This document shows positions 35,445-44,178 of a stretch of DNA of 64,000 nt, piece by piece. Below the pieces are notes generated by a model. That model saw only the letters and a program-made list of their open reading frames with translations, searched no databases and had not been told where the DNA came from. A program made the position numbers and the translations under genes. Position 1 is the stretch's first letter. Each line of letters opens with the position of its first letter. Source of the stretch: Cognatishimia sp. WU-CL00825 (GTDB taxonomy: Bacteria; Pseudomonadota; Alphaproteobacteria; Rhodobacterales; Rhodobacteraceae); NCBI RefSeq assembly GCF_040364665.1, contig NZ_BAABWX010000005.1:124001-188000 (forward strand). Reading direction: 5' to 3'.

Positions 35445-37343
35445 ATGAAAAGAACACTTGGCACCTGCTATTACCCAGAACATTGGGAGAAATCCCTGTG
35501 GGCCGATGACGCGCGGCGGATTGTCGAGGCGGGCCTGACATGGGTGCGTATCGGCGAATTTGCCTGGTCACAATTAGAGCCTAAACCAGGCGAATTACGC
35601 TTTGAGTGGCTGGATGAAGCCATCGAGGTGCTGGGGGCTGCGGGGCTGAAAGTTGTGTTGGGCACGCCCACCGCAACGCCACCGCGCTGGATGATCGACA
35701 AACACCCTGATATGATTGCGGTGGATGTAGACGGCAGGCCGCGCAAGTTTGGTTCACGGCGGCATTATTGCTTTAGCCATACGGGCTATCGCAAGGAATG
35801 CGCGCGTATCGTGACGCTGTTTGCCGAGCGTTACGGCAAAAACCCTCATGTGGGGGCCTGGCAGACCGATAACGAATATGGCTGTCACGACACCACCATT
35901 TCCTACAGCGATGCAGCGCGTGATGCCTTTCGGGCTTGGTGTGCGGATCGCTATGGATCAATCGAGGCGCTGAACACGGCCTGGGGCAATATTTTCTGGT
36001 CGATGGAATATAATAGTTTTGACCAGATTGATTTGCCAAACCTGACCGTAACAGAGCCTAACCCAGCCCATGCGCTGGCCTTCCGTCGCTTTACCAGCGA
36101 TCAAGTTGTATCCTTCAACCGCTTGCAGACCGATATCATCAAGGCACATTCCAAGGCACCAACCTCGCACAATTACATGGGGCGGATCACTGATTTTGAC
36201 CACTATAAGGTGGGCGATGATCTGGAGATTGCCACTTGGGACAGCTACCCCATGGGGTTCCTTGAGGATCGGGTTGGGGCGGATGCGGCACATCAAAAGA
36301 CCTTTGCCCGTCAGGGGGACCCGGATTTTCAGGCCTTTCACCATGATCTTTATCGTGCGGTCGGTAAGGGCCGTTGGTGGGTAATGGAGCAGCAACCCGG
36401 CCCAGTGAACTGGGCACCCTATAATCCGGCCCCCTTGCCCGGCATGGTGCGTTTGTGGAGCTGGGAAGCCTTTGCCCATGGGGCCGAGGCGGTGTGTTAT
36501 TTCCGCTGGCGTCAGGCCCCGATGGCCCAAGAGCAAATGCACGCGGGCATGTTGCGCCCCGATGGCGTGGATGCGCCGGCGATTGTCGAGGCACGTCAGG
36601 TGCGCGACGAAATCGCGGCGGCGCCAGATGTGCAGAATGTGCAGGCACCGGTTGCTTTGATCTTTGACTATGACGCGGATGCGGCCTGGGCGGTGCAGCC
36701 ACATGGGGCGGGGCTGAGCTATTTTGGTTTGGTGTTTGACACCTATAAGGCGTTACGCCGTATGGGTTTGTCGGTGGATATTCTGCGGCCCGAGCAGCGT
36801 GATTTTGACGGATACAAACTGGTGCTGGGCCCCGGGCTGATGCATATGGATGCGGGTCTAAAACAGGCTCTAACACAGGTAAAAGCCCAGGTTGTGATCG
36901 GTCCGCGCAGTGGTGCGCGCGATCAGAATATGAACATTCCGCTGCCGTTGCCGCCAGCCATTGACGGGTTGGATGTGGTGGTGGATCGTGTGGAATCCCT
37001 GCGACCGGATTCACCAGTGTCATTGGGCAATGCTGGGGCGTTTACCGGCTATCGCGAGTTGCTGGAAGGCACCGCGGATGTGGTGCTGCGCACTGCCCAG
37101 GGCGAGGCCGCCGTGATGAGCAATGGACACACCAGCTATGTTGCGGGGTGGGCTGACGTGGCTGGTTGGTGCGCGATCTTGACGCCGCTGCTGGAAAAGG
37201 CCGGGATAACCGTGATGGATCTGCCGGATGGGCTGCGCGTGCGTGACACCGCAACTGAACGGTTTTGGTTCAACTATGGGGCAGAGGTTGTTCAGTATGA
37301 TGGGCGCGCATTTGATGCGGCTTCTGTCACGCGAGATGCTTGA
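35445..37343 (+). CDS. Beta-galactosidase, GH42
   Basis: A 632-residue GH42 enzyme beginning GTCYYPEHW. The acid/base is E144 (TDNEYG) and the nucleophile E315 (WVMEQQPG). The catalytic barrel is followed by a trimerisation domain and a short beta domain. No signal peptide, so it acts on imported beta-galactosides. It is the last gene of the operon and lets the same pathway use both anomers. A terminator follows. Confidence 0.95.
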   Translation: MKRTLGTCYYPEHWEKSLWADDARRIVEAGLTWVRIGEFAWSQLEPKPGELRFEWLDEAIEVLGAAGLKVVLGTPTATPPRWMIDKHPDMIAVDVDGRPRKFGSRRHYCFSHTGYRKECARIVTLFAERYGKNPHVGAWQTDNEYGCHDTTISYSDAARDAFRAWCADRYGSIEALNTAWGNIFWSMEYNSFDQIDLPNLTVTEPNPAHALAFRRFTSDQVVSFNRLQTDIIKAHSKAPTSHNYMGRITDFDHYKVGDDLEIATWDSYPMGFLEDRVGADAAHQKTFARQGDPDFQAFHHDLYRAVGKGRWWVMEQQPGPVNWAPYNPAPLPGMVRLWSWEAFAHGAEAVCYFRWRQAPMAQEQMHAGMLRPDGVDAPAIVEARQVRDEIAAAPDVQNVQAPVALIFDYDADAAWAVQPHGAGLSYFGLVFDTYKALRRMGLSVDILRPEQRDFDGYKLVLGPGLMHMDAGLKQALTQVKAQVVIGPRSGARDQNMNIPLPLPPAIDGLDVVVDRVESLRPDSPVSLGNAGAFTGYRELLEGTADVVLRTAQGEAAVMSNGHTSYVAGWADVAGWCAILTPLLEKAGITVMDLPDGLRVRDTATERFWFNYGAEVVQYDGRAFDAASVTRDA

Positions 37344-37370
37344 TAACAGGCTCTAATTGGGCTGAAATTG

Positions 37371-37404
37371 AAAAAGCGCGGCAGCCTATTGGTGTCGCGC
37401 TTTT
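37371..37404. terminator. Bidirectional terminator between galactoside operon and phoX
   Basis: Arms AAAAGCGCG and CGCGCTTTT, with two further wobble/paired positions, enclose a loop of about 11 bases. It has A-tract on the left and T-tract on the right and lies between two convergent genes, serving both. Confidence 0.8.
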
Positions 37405-37423
37405 CTGTCTTTATTGGCCGGGT

Positions 37424-39316
37424 TTAGCCAAATGTTGCGCCGTCTTTGCGCCATACAGCCACAACAGAAGAACGTGGGTTGCCTGTCCCGTCGGGCCAGG
37501 ATCCGCCGGGGTGTTGCACCCCAACAAAGGCCACTGATTTATCCGCCGACCAGCACAGGCCCGTGACTTCGGCGCGGTTTGGGACGGTCATGAAACGTGC
37601 AATTTCGCCTGTTTCCGGGTCGCCAACCAGCATCTGGTTGTTGCCCATGCCTTCGAAGTCGCCCTTGTTCTTGTAATCGCCATCGGTTTGGATCCACAGC
37701 ATGCCGTCTGAGGAAAATGCCATGCCGTCTGGTGAATTGAACATGTTGCCCGCGTTGACGTTGTCTGACCCTGAATAGGCGTTGTCATAGACGGTTGGGT
37801 TGCCTGCCATCACGTATAGATCCCAAGCAAAGGTATCAGCTGCATGGTTTTCACCGGCTGGGGTCCAGCGTACAATTTGACCGTATTTGTTGGTTTCACG
37901 TGGGTTCACGGCATTAACAGATGTGTCATCGCCCCCCGCGTTTGGTTTGACGCCGCGGTTTTTATTGTTGGTCAGGGCGCAGTATGCTTCGGCCTTGAGC
38001 GGGTTGGCGGCAACCCATTCTGGACGGTCCATTGTTGTGGCCCCAACGGCAGAGGCGGCCAAACGGGTGAAGCACAGGATATCAGCCGCAGTCATTCCGG
38101 TTGTTTCCGGGGTCAGGGCCAGCCATTCGCCGGTTTGATCTTCGTTGAATTTGGCCACGAATAAGACACCATCATCGAGCAAACCATCTGTTGCGCGACC
38201 GGGCGCATAGGTGCCGTTGGACACATAGCGGTAGAGGTATTCGCCACGTTCATCATCACCCAGATACACAACGATACGCCCATCAAGCGCGTGCACCATT
38301 TCGGCGTTTTCGTGTTTGAAGCGGCCCAAAGCGGTGCGCTTTACGGGCACTGAATTTGGATTGCTCGGGTCAATTTCAGTGATGAAACCATGGCGGTGGG
38401 GTTCGTTTGGTTCGTTTGAAATGTCAAAGCGTGGATCAAACTTTTCGTAGCCATAGCGGCCTTCGCCACCGATGCCGTAACGCTTATAGCCCTCGCCAAC
38501 AGGCTCGGCACCTGTTGCGCCAAAATAGCCGTTAAAGTTCTCTTCGCAGGTCAGATATGTGCCCCAGAGCGTTTTGCCGGAACCGCAGTTGTTCATAGTG
38601 CCTTTGACAGTGGTGCCCTTAGGATCTGCCTTGGTTTGCACCAAAGCGTGGCCGGCCAGCGGACCCGCCAATGTCATTTTGGTTTCATGGGTGATGCGGC
38701 GGTTGTAAGGGCTGTCGACAACGACCTGGTATCCGTCGCCGCTGTTGGCCACTTCCATAACGGTCACGCCTTGCAGGTTTTTCAGCAGTTTTACCTCGTC
38801 CGCGGTGCGGGGGCTGCCGTCGGCTTCTTTGGGCAAGTTGATCTTTGGGTTCACATATTCCGAGTTTACCGCGATCAGCTGTTTACCGTCGACTTCAAAC
38901 AGTTCCATACCGTCGGTGTTTTCGCCAAATACCTTGTCAGACATGTCGACCGATACGCCAGCTTCAGCGGAATAGGCATCCTTGGCCTCGGACCACAGGG
39001 CGTCGCCCCAACGCACCAGTACCTTGTGATCATATTCAGCTGGAACATGCACCGCGTGGTCGGTTGCAATGTCGATGGGGGTAAAAGAGAATTTGGCGTG
39101 AGCGGTGGCTTTGGTTGCTTTGGCAGCGGTGGTCGAGCTCAGCAGGCCGGTGCCAAAAACCGCAGCGCCAGAGCCAAAGGCCAATGCGCCGCCCAGGAAG
39201 CCGCGCCGGGAAATTGCTTTGTCGACAACCTCGTCAAATTGGTTGCCCTCTGGGCGCGGGTCGCGGTGTTCATCAAAATCGTCCCAAGACAGATCGCTAA
39301 GCGTTTTATCAACCAT
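37424..39316 (-). CDS. phoX: PhoX-family alkaline phosphatase (DUF839)
   Basis: A 630-residue secreted phosphatase. The twin-arginine signal is SRRGFLGG (36-43) followed by a hydrophobic stretch, so the enzyme is folded and exported by Tat. The body matches PhoX: NNCGSGKTLWGTYLTCEENFNGYFG, ENAEMVHALDGRIVVYLGDDERGEYLYRYVS and SPDGMAFSSDGMLWIQTDG. PhoX enzymes hydrolyse phosphomonoesters using calcium and iron, and are common in marine bacteria under phosphate limitation. Three direct 7-bp repeats with 11-bp spacing lie 94-122 bases upstream of the start and look like a Pho box. Confidence 0.95.
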   Translation of the reverse strand: MVDKTLSDLSWDDFDEHRDPRPEGNQFDEVVDKAISRRGFLGGALAFGSGAAVFGTGLLSSTTAAKATKATAHAKFSFTPIDIATDHAVHVPAEYDHKVLVRWGDALWSEAKDAYSAEAGVSVDMSDKVFGENTDGMELFEVDGKQLIAVNSEYVNPKINLPKEADGSPRTADEVKLLKNLQGVTVMEVANSGDGYQVVVDSPYNRRITHETKMTLAGPLAGHALVQTKADPKGTTVKGTMNNCGSGKTLWGTYLTCEENFNGYFGATGAEPVGEGYKRYGIGGEGRYGYEKFDPRFDISNEPNEPHRHGFITEIDPSNPNSVPVKRTALGRFKHENAEMVHALDGRIVVYLGDDERGEYLYRYVSNGTYAPGRATDGLLDDGVLFVAKFNEDQTGEWLALTPETTGMTAADILCFTRLAASAVGATTMDRPEWVAANPLKAEAYCALTNNKNRGVKPNAGGDDTSVNAVNPRETNKYGQIVRWTPAGENHAADTFAWDLYVMAGNPTVYDNAYSGSDNVNAGNMFNSPDGMAFSSDGMLWIQTDGDYKNKGDFEGMGNNQMLVGDPETGEIARFMTVPNRAEVTGLCWSADKSVAFVGVQHPGGSWPDGTGNPRSSVVAVWRKDGATFG

Positions 39317-39409
39317 GGTGGTTATCCTTGCTAAGTGTTTTTTGCTAGGAATTGGCTGGGTAAGTCAGCCAAAATCACCGGGTTTATCTGCGCCTTTTGC
39401 TGCAGTTGC

Positions 39410-39438
39410 GTGACAGTTTGATGAATGGATTATGACGC
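39410..39438 (-). promoter_or_regulatory. Predicted Pho box upstream of phoX
   Basis: On the minus strand GCGTCAT (39438-39432), CATTCAT (39427-39421) and CTGTCAC (39416-39410) are spaced exactly 11 bases start to start. They match the PhoB consensus CTGTCAT at 5, 5 and 6 of 7 positions. A further CTGTCAG lies at 39452-39446, 14 bases out. Spacing and gene served support PhoB control. Confidence 0.65.
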
Positions 39439-39489
39439 TAGATTGCTGACAGATTGTGGCTAAGAAAGTGTTAATGCGCAGCTGGAAAT

Positions 39490-39522
39490 AAAAAACGGCC
39501 CGCCGAATGATCAGCGGGCCGT
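39490..39522 (-). terminator. Terminator after dctM
   Basis: A 9-bp stem (39495-39503 with 39514-39522) is followed on the minus strand by six T. It ends the dctPQM transcript. Confidence 0.87.
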
Positions 39523-39558
39523 ACTTGATTTTTTAGTGCTGAAACGCCTTATTAGGCT

Positions 39559-40953
39559 CTAATTCACTATGATCTCCGGCCCCATCAAGGCATTCGGCAA
39601 TGTGGTAGACAGCGCCGGTATATAGGTGACCATGATCAAGAAGATGAACAGCACACCCAGGAAAGGCAGCGCGGCGCGGACAACGCCCATCATTGGCATG
39701 CCTGCAACACCAGAGGTGACAAACAGGTTCAAGCCAACCGGTGGGGTGATCATGCCGATTTCCATGTTCACCACCATGATGATGCCCAGATGGATCGGGT
39801 CAATGCCCAGTTCAATCGCAATTGGGAACACCAGCGGAGCAACGATCACCAAGAGTCCTGATGGCTCCATGAATTGACCGCCGATCAGCAGGATGATGTT
39901 GACCACAACCAAGAACATGACGGGTCCGAAGCCAGCCGAAAGCATGGTGTTTGCCACAGCTTGCGGGATCTGTTCTTCGGTCAACACGTGTTTCAGGATC
40001 AGCGCGTTGGCGATGACAAACATCAAGGTGATGGTCAGTTTGCCTGCTTCAAACAGCGTCCGGCGTGTGTCTTCGTGAAAGAAGGCAGTGATCACAGCCA
40101 AGGGCTTTTGCATAAGCGAGGTGCGGTGACCGCCGTCCTTGGCAGCCAATGGACCCATGTCGCGGTAGATGAAACTTGCGACAAAGAAAGCATAGACCGA
40201 GGCAACGGCGGCGGCTTCGGTGGGCGTAAAGAACGCTCCGGTGACGCCGGGAATGCCATAGATGCCCACCATGATGATGACGATCAGCAACAGGCCCCAG
40301 GCCGCATCGCGGAAGCTGGTCCAGATTTCACCCCAGCCAAGCCATTCGCCCTTTGGCATATTCTTGATGCGCGCCATAACATAGATGGCCACCATCAGCA
40401 TGACCCCAGCCAGAATGCCTGGAATGACGCCAGCAAGGAACATCCGGCCAACCGACACTTCGACAGCTGCCGCATAAACCACCATCACAATCGAGGGTGG
40501 GATCAAAATGCCCAAGGTGCCCGCGTTACAGATCACACCAGCCGCGAATTCCTTGGAATAGCCAGCTTGGCGCATCGCTGCGATTACGATGGACCCAATG
40601 GCAACAACCGTGGCTGGAGAAGAGCCAGACAGGGCTGCAAACATCATGCAGGCAAAGACCCCAGAGATGGCCAGACCACCGCGTAGGTGCCCCACGCAGG
40701 CAATGGAAAAGCGAATGATGCGCTGGGCGACACCGCCGGTGGACATAAAGGAGGAGGCCAGAATGAAGAACGGGATCGCCAGCAAGGTGTAGTGGCCTTC
40801 AAAGGCCTCAAACAGGGTTTGTGCCACTGCGGCCAGAGACGTGTCGCTGAACCACAAGAGAAACAATACAGACGACATGCCCAAAGACACCGCGATCGGA
40901 ACACCGATCATCAGAAACCCAATGACCATGACAAATAGAATGATGACAGACAT
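39559..40953 (-). CDS. dctM: C4-dicarboxylate TRAP transporter large permease
   Basis: A 464-residue DctM-type permease with about 12 membrane segments and the family motifs ALSGSSPATVVAIGSIV and GTLGILIPPSIVMVVYA. It moves the substrate by sodium coupling after handover from DctP. A hydrophilic insertion at about residues 265-300 (DMGPLAAKDGGHRTSLMQKP) is longer than in many members. Its ATG shares an A with the TAA of dctQ (TAATG). Confidence 0.96.
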   Translation of the reverse strand: MSVIILFVMVIGFLMIGVPIAVSLGMSSVLFLLWFSDTSLAAVAQTLFEAFEGHYTLLAIPFFILASSFMSTGGVAQRIIRFSIACVGHLRGGLAISGVFACMMFAALSGSSPATVVAIGSIVIAAMRQAGYSKEFAAGVICNAGTLGILIPPSIVMVVYAAAVEVSVGRMFLAGVIPGILAGVMLMVAIYVMARIKNMPKGEWLGWGEIWTSFRDAAWGLLLIVIIMVGIYGIPGVTGAFFTPTEAAAVASVYAFFVASFIYRDMGPLAAKDGGHRTSLMQKPLAVITAFFHEDTRRTLFEAGKLTITLMFVIANALILKHVLTEEQIPQAVANTMLSAGFGPVMFLVVVNIILLIGGQFMEPSGLLVIVAPLVFPIAIELGIDPIHLGIIMVVNMEIGMITPPVGLNLFVTSGVAGMPMMGVVRAALPFLGVLFIFLIMVTYIPALSTTLPNALMGPEIIVN

Positions 40954-41624
40954 TAGATGTCCTCCCCGCGCTGTTCGCGGACTTCCGCAATTTCATCTTC
41001 GACTTCATGACTGGCCACAATGCGATCTGTTTGTCCGGTCCACACAGCCATACCGGCCTGCACAAAGCGAAGCAGCATCAGGGACATGGAAATAGGCAGA
41101 ACAGCATAGGGCAGCAAACGTGGTAGTTTTTCGTAGGATTCACCTTCGTTGAACACGTCTTCCATCCATTTCAGAAAACCCGGATGAGGGATGTCGTCGA
41201 CTTCGTACCAGCCTTTGGCCAGAAACTTGTCTTCAAAGCCCAAGGGGAACCAGCGGCCTTCGGTTTTTGGCAAGTTGGCAAAATTTGCCCAATAGTCCCA
41301 TGCGCCCTTGAGCAGCAAAAAGGTGAACATTATGCAGATCACAATCGAGATCAGCCCAAAAGTGCGCCGCATAGGGGCTGATACCATGTTCAAGATGGCA
41401 TCGACGCCCAGATGTGCGCCTTTTTTGACCGCATAGGATGCGCCCAACAGCACCAACCAGCCGAACATAAAGACGGTGAGTTCAAGGCCCCATAAAATGT
41501 TTGAATTAAATCCTTTGCGCGCAATCACGTTGGCAAAGGTCAGTAGTGTCATCGCGCCTAGTAGAAAGGCGATCAGGTTTTCTTCGATCTTGTCGATAAA
41601 GGATTCGCCTGGTTTCGGATGCAT
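40953..41624 (-). CDS. dctQ: C4-dicarboxylate TRAP transporter small permease
   Basis: A 223-residue DctQ-type protein with four membrane segments (LIAFLLGAMTLLTFANVIAR, LTVFMFGWLVLLGASYAVKKG, LISIVICIMFTFLLL, LLPYAVLPISMSLMLLRF). An extended periplasmic loop sits between segments three and four. ATG 41624 follows GGGAGGGGAA. Coupled to dctM by a one-base overlap and separated from dctP by a hairpin. Confidence 0.94.
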   Translation of the reverse strand: MHPKPGESFIDKIEENLIAFLLGAMTLLTFANVIARKGFNSNILWGLELTVFMFGWLVLLGASYAVKKGAHLGVDAILNMVSAPMRRTFGLISIVICIMFTFLLLKGAWDYWANFANLPKTEGRWFPLGFEDKFLAKGWYEVDDIPHPGFLKWMEDVFNEGESYEKLPRLLPYAVLPISMSLMLLRFVQAGMAVWTGQTDRIVASHEVEDEIAEVREQRGEDI

Positions 41625-41654
41625 TTTCCCCTCCCTCAGGTTTCATTTGCGCAT

Positions 41655-41690
41655 AAAAAAGGGCCCGCCGAATAGAGAGACGGACCCTTT
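41655..41690 (-). terminator. Intra-operon hairpin between dctP and dctQ
   Basis: A 12-bp stem with two G-T pairs is followed by six T on the minus strand. Placed after the binding protein gene, it should let part of the transcription continue, giving more DctP than DctQM. Confidence 0.82.
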
Positions 41691-41704
41691 GCAAGCGCCT
41701 GGAT

Positions 41705-42709
41705 TTACATCGCGTTGTTGATGGCTTGCGCCGCGTCGATGTTGTCTTGTCCCACGTCGTCAGCAAATTGCGCCCAGACCGGCTTCATGGTTTCAACCCA
41801 TGAGGCACGCTGTTCAGCGGTCAATTCACGGACAACGCCGCCGGCATCAATCACAGATTGGCGCGCGGCTTGGTTCACAGCAAAGGATTCGCTGTTCCGG
41901 GTTGCGGTGACCTCGTCCAGAATCGACAGGAATTGATCCCGCACATCTGCGTCCAGACCGTCCAGCCATTCGCCAGAGGTCACAACCAGATAGTCGATGA
42001 TCCCGTGGTTGGTTTCTGTGATACCATCCTGAACTTCGAAGAATTTCTTGCCATAGATGTTGGACCAGGTGTTTTCCTGACCATCCACAACGCCCTGTTG
42101 CAAGGCACCGTATACTTCGGAGAAGGCCATTTTTTGTGGGCTGCCACCGATGGCTTCCATTTGGGCCACAAGCACGTCAGAAGACTGCACGCGGAAGCGC
42201 AAGCCATTGGCATCTGTTGGCTCAAGCAAAGGTGTGTTGGCAGACATTTGCTTCATGCCGTTGTGCCAGAAGGCCAAGCCCTGAAGGCCACGGCGTTTCA
42301 TGCTGTCTTTCATCGCCTGCCCTGCGTCAGAGGCCTGGAACGCGTCAACTGCGTTGATGTCTTCGAACATGAAGGGCAGATCAAACAGACGGAATTTCTT
42401 GGTGAAGGCTTCAAACTTGGAAAGTGATGGTGCGGCCAGTTGAACGTCACCTTGCAGCAAAGCTTCGAGTACTTTGTTGTCGTCATAAAGCGTCGAGTTG
42501 CCGAACACTTCCATGCAGGCTTTGCCGTTCATCTCGTCGTTGACGCGCTGTTGCAGCAAAGAGGCGGCGATGCCTTTTGGGTGCTTGTCGGTGTTTGTAA
42601 CGTGGCTGAATTTGATAACAACTTCGCCGGCATCACAGGCATCGCTCGCTTGAGCAACGCCAGCGCCCAGCGCAACGGATGTGGCAAGTGCAGCAGTGAT
42701 AAATTTCAT
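41705..42709 (-). CDS. dctP: C4-dicarboxylate TRAP substrate-binding protein
   Basis: A 334-residue periplasmic protein with signal peptide MKFITAALATSVALGAGVAQA and the DctP pattern IKFSHVTNTDKHPKGIAA, LFDLPFMFEDINAVDAF, FWHNGMKQMSANTPL, GLRFRVQSSDVL (with the carboxylate-binding Arg) and GVVDGQENTWSNIY. It resembles Rhodobacter DctP, which binds malate, succinate and fumarate. Start follows AGGGAGGAAAGATC. Upstream lies the 243-base region with two palindromes next to dctD. Confidence 0.95.
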   Translation of the reverse strand: MKFITAALATSVALGAGVAQASDACDAGEVVIKFSHVTNTDKHPKGIAASLLQQRVNDEMNGKACMEVFGNSTLYDDNKVLEALLQGDVQLAAPSLSKFEAFTKKFRLFDLPFMFEDINAVDAFQASDAGQAMKDSMKRRGLQGLAFWHNGMKQMSANTPLLEPTDANGLRFRVQSSDVLVAQMEAIGGSPQKMAFSEVYGALQQGVVDGQENTWSNIYGKKFFEVQDGITETNHGIIDYLVVTSGEWLDGLDADVRDQFLSILDEVTATRNSESFAVNQAARQSVIDAGGVVRELTAEQRASWVETMKPVWAQFADDVGQDNIDAAQAINNAM

Positions 42710-42897
42710 GATCTTTCCTCCCTAGGTGATCCAAAATTTCGATTGAGGTCTCGTAGAACCCTCGCAACCCTAGAGGGACCCATGACGAAAATGTGATCAA
42801 GGGGAAGTGCGGAAAATATTCAAGATCTTTGAAAACGTATATTTAATAGGCACTTATGAAGCTTATTGCTCGGGCCAATTATGAACCTGATCCGCAA

Positions 42898-42917
42898 GTG
42901 TGCGAACCTTCGCACAC
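42898..42917. promoter_or_regulatory. Palindrome 1 upstream of dctP (probable DctD site)
   Basis: GTGTGCGAA and its exact complement TTCGCACAC are separated by CC. It shares the core TGTGCGRA-N2-TYCGCACA with palindrome 2; centres are 32 bp apart, three helical turns. It lies about 190 bases upstream of dctP. Confidence 0.75.
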
Positions 42918-42928
42918 GCCATCTGGGG

Positions 42929-42950
42929 GCTGTGCGGATTTCCGCACAGC
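42929..42950. promoter_or_regulatory. Palindrome 2 upstream of dctP (probable DctD site)
   Basis: GCTGTGCGGA and TCCGCACAGC are perfect 10-bp arms around TT, just after the dctD stop codon. No T-run follows, so a terminator is unlikely. The shared core with palindrome 1 and the helical spacing suggest two dimers bound on one face of the DNA. Confidence 0.75.
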
Positions 42951-42952
42951 TG

Positions 42953-44176
42953 TTAGCGGTATAACTCTGCGCGAATCTCGTGACGTGCCAATTTATCATA
43001 GAAAGTTTTGCGTGGCAGCTTGAGCGCTTTGGCTGCCTCGGTGGCATTGCCCGCGTGGCGTTTTAGGGCCGAGGTGAGCAACGAGCGTTCCACTCGGGCC
43101 ATTTGTTCGCTAAGGCCCAATTCTTCGGATGGGTCGCCATCATGGACACCCAGCACAAAGCGCGTGGCGGTGTTCATCAGGGCGCGGGCATTGCCGGGCC
43201 AGTCCTGAGCCATCAAGTCAGCCACCACATCCGGGGTCACCTCTGGTTCGGCCACACCTGTTTGTGTGCTGGCGATGCGCACATAGGCGCGAAACAGCAC
43301 CGGAATATCTTCGGGGCGCTCTTTCAGAGTTGGAATACGCACCTGCATGACATTGAGACGGTAAAACAGTTCTGCATTCAGCCGCCCCTGTTGCATCTCA
43401 AGTTGTAGATCGCGGTAGGAGCCGGCAATCACCCGCGTTTGGCTGTTGGTTTCCAGCCGGTTGAGCAGTGCAAATTGCACATCCGGGGCCATGGCGGCTA
43501 TTTCATCCAAAAACAAGGAACCGCCCGCGGCCCCATCCAAAGCAGCGACCAGCGCATCTTTGGTCAGACCGGCGGCGGATAGTTTTTCAAATGGGGCAGT
43601 GGTGCCATCGGCCAAAAGGTGAATGACCTCGGCGACTTTTGCGTTGCCAGAACCCGGTGCCCCCAGAACCAGAACATCCGTGCCAGCGGCGGCCGCACGA
43701 CGGGCTTGATTGCGTAGGGTTTCGGCCTGTTCTGAATGGCCAAACAGCATGCGCGCGGCGGCATCGCCGCTTTCCAACTGCTGGCGCATTTGCCGGTTCT
43801 CTAAAACCATAGATCGCGCCCGCACAGCCCCCGCGACCACCGCAAGGAAATCTTTGGTCTCGCAGGGTTTCTCTAGAAAATTAAACGCGCCGGACTGAAC
43901 GCCGCGCACCGCCATTGGGATGTCGCCCTCGCCGGTCAGCAAGACCACGGGCAGATCGGGGTCCACGGTTTTTGTAAAGGCCAAGAGCGCAAAGCCATCT
44001 TTGCCCGGCATGCGGATATCGCTGACAATCACCCCGTCCAGCGCGGCTGAAATATGGTCTTTGGCTTCGATATAGCTGCCCGCAGTGATCACGTCGTAAT
44101 CGGCCAGCATGAGGGTTTGGCTAAGCGCGTCGCGCACGGCGCGGTCGTCATCCACCAATAAGACTGTATTGGTCAT
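42953..44176 (-). CDS. dctD: DctD-type response regulator with degenerate AAA+ domain
   Basis: A 407-residue regulator: receiver domain with phospho-acceptor D53 (VSDIRMPG), T81 and K103; a sigma-54-activator-like AAA+ domain (about 140-345); and a Fis-type helix-turn-helix (GNATEAAKALKLPRKTFYDKL). The AAA+ domain is abnormal. Walker A reads GAPGSGNA (172-179) with Asn178 in place of the Lys, and the stretch that should hold GAFTGA is missing, so about 20 residues are lost before Walker B (GGSLFLDEI, 218-226). It probably cannot hydrolyse ATP or remodel sigma-54 holoenzyme. It lies two bases after dctB and beside dctP, so control of dctPQM is very likely. Confidence 0.93.
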   Translation of the reverse strand: MTNTVLLVDDDRAVRDALSQTLMLADYDVITAGSYIEAKDHISAALDGVIVSDIRMPGKDGFALLAFTKTVDPDLPVVLLTGEGDIPMAVRGVQSGAFNFLEKPCETKDFLAVVAGAVRARSMVLENRQMRQQLESGDAAARMLFGHSEQAETLRNQARRAAAAGTDVLVLGAPGSGNAKVAEVIHLLADGTTAPFEKLSAAGLTKDALVAALDGAAGGSLFLDEIAAMAPDVQFALLNRLETNSQTRVIAGSYRDLQLEMQQGRLNAELFYRLNVMQVRIPTLKERPEDIPVLFRAYVRIASTQTGVAEPEVTPDVVADLMAQDWPGNARALMNTATRFVLGVHDGDPSEELGLSEQMARVERSLLTSALKRHAGNATEAAKALKLPRKTFYDKLARHEIRAELYR

Positions 44177-44178
44177 GC

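Noticed and set aside
42800-42895. Sigma-54 promoter upstream of dctP
   Set aside because: The only candidate, TTGGCCCG followed by GC, has the GG and GC pairs 12 rather than 10 bases apart.
42898-42950. The two palindromes as a dctD terminator
   Set aside because: No T-run follows either, and the shared consensus with helical spacing fits protein binding better.
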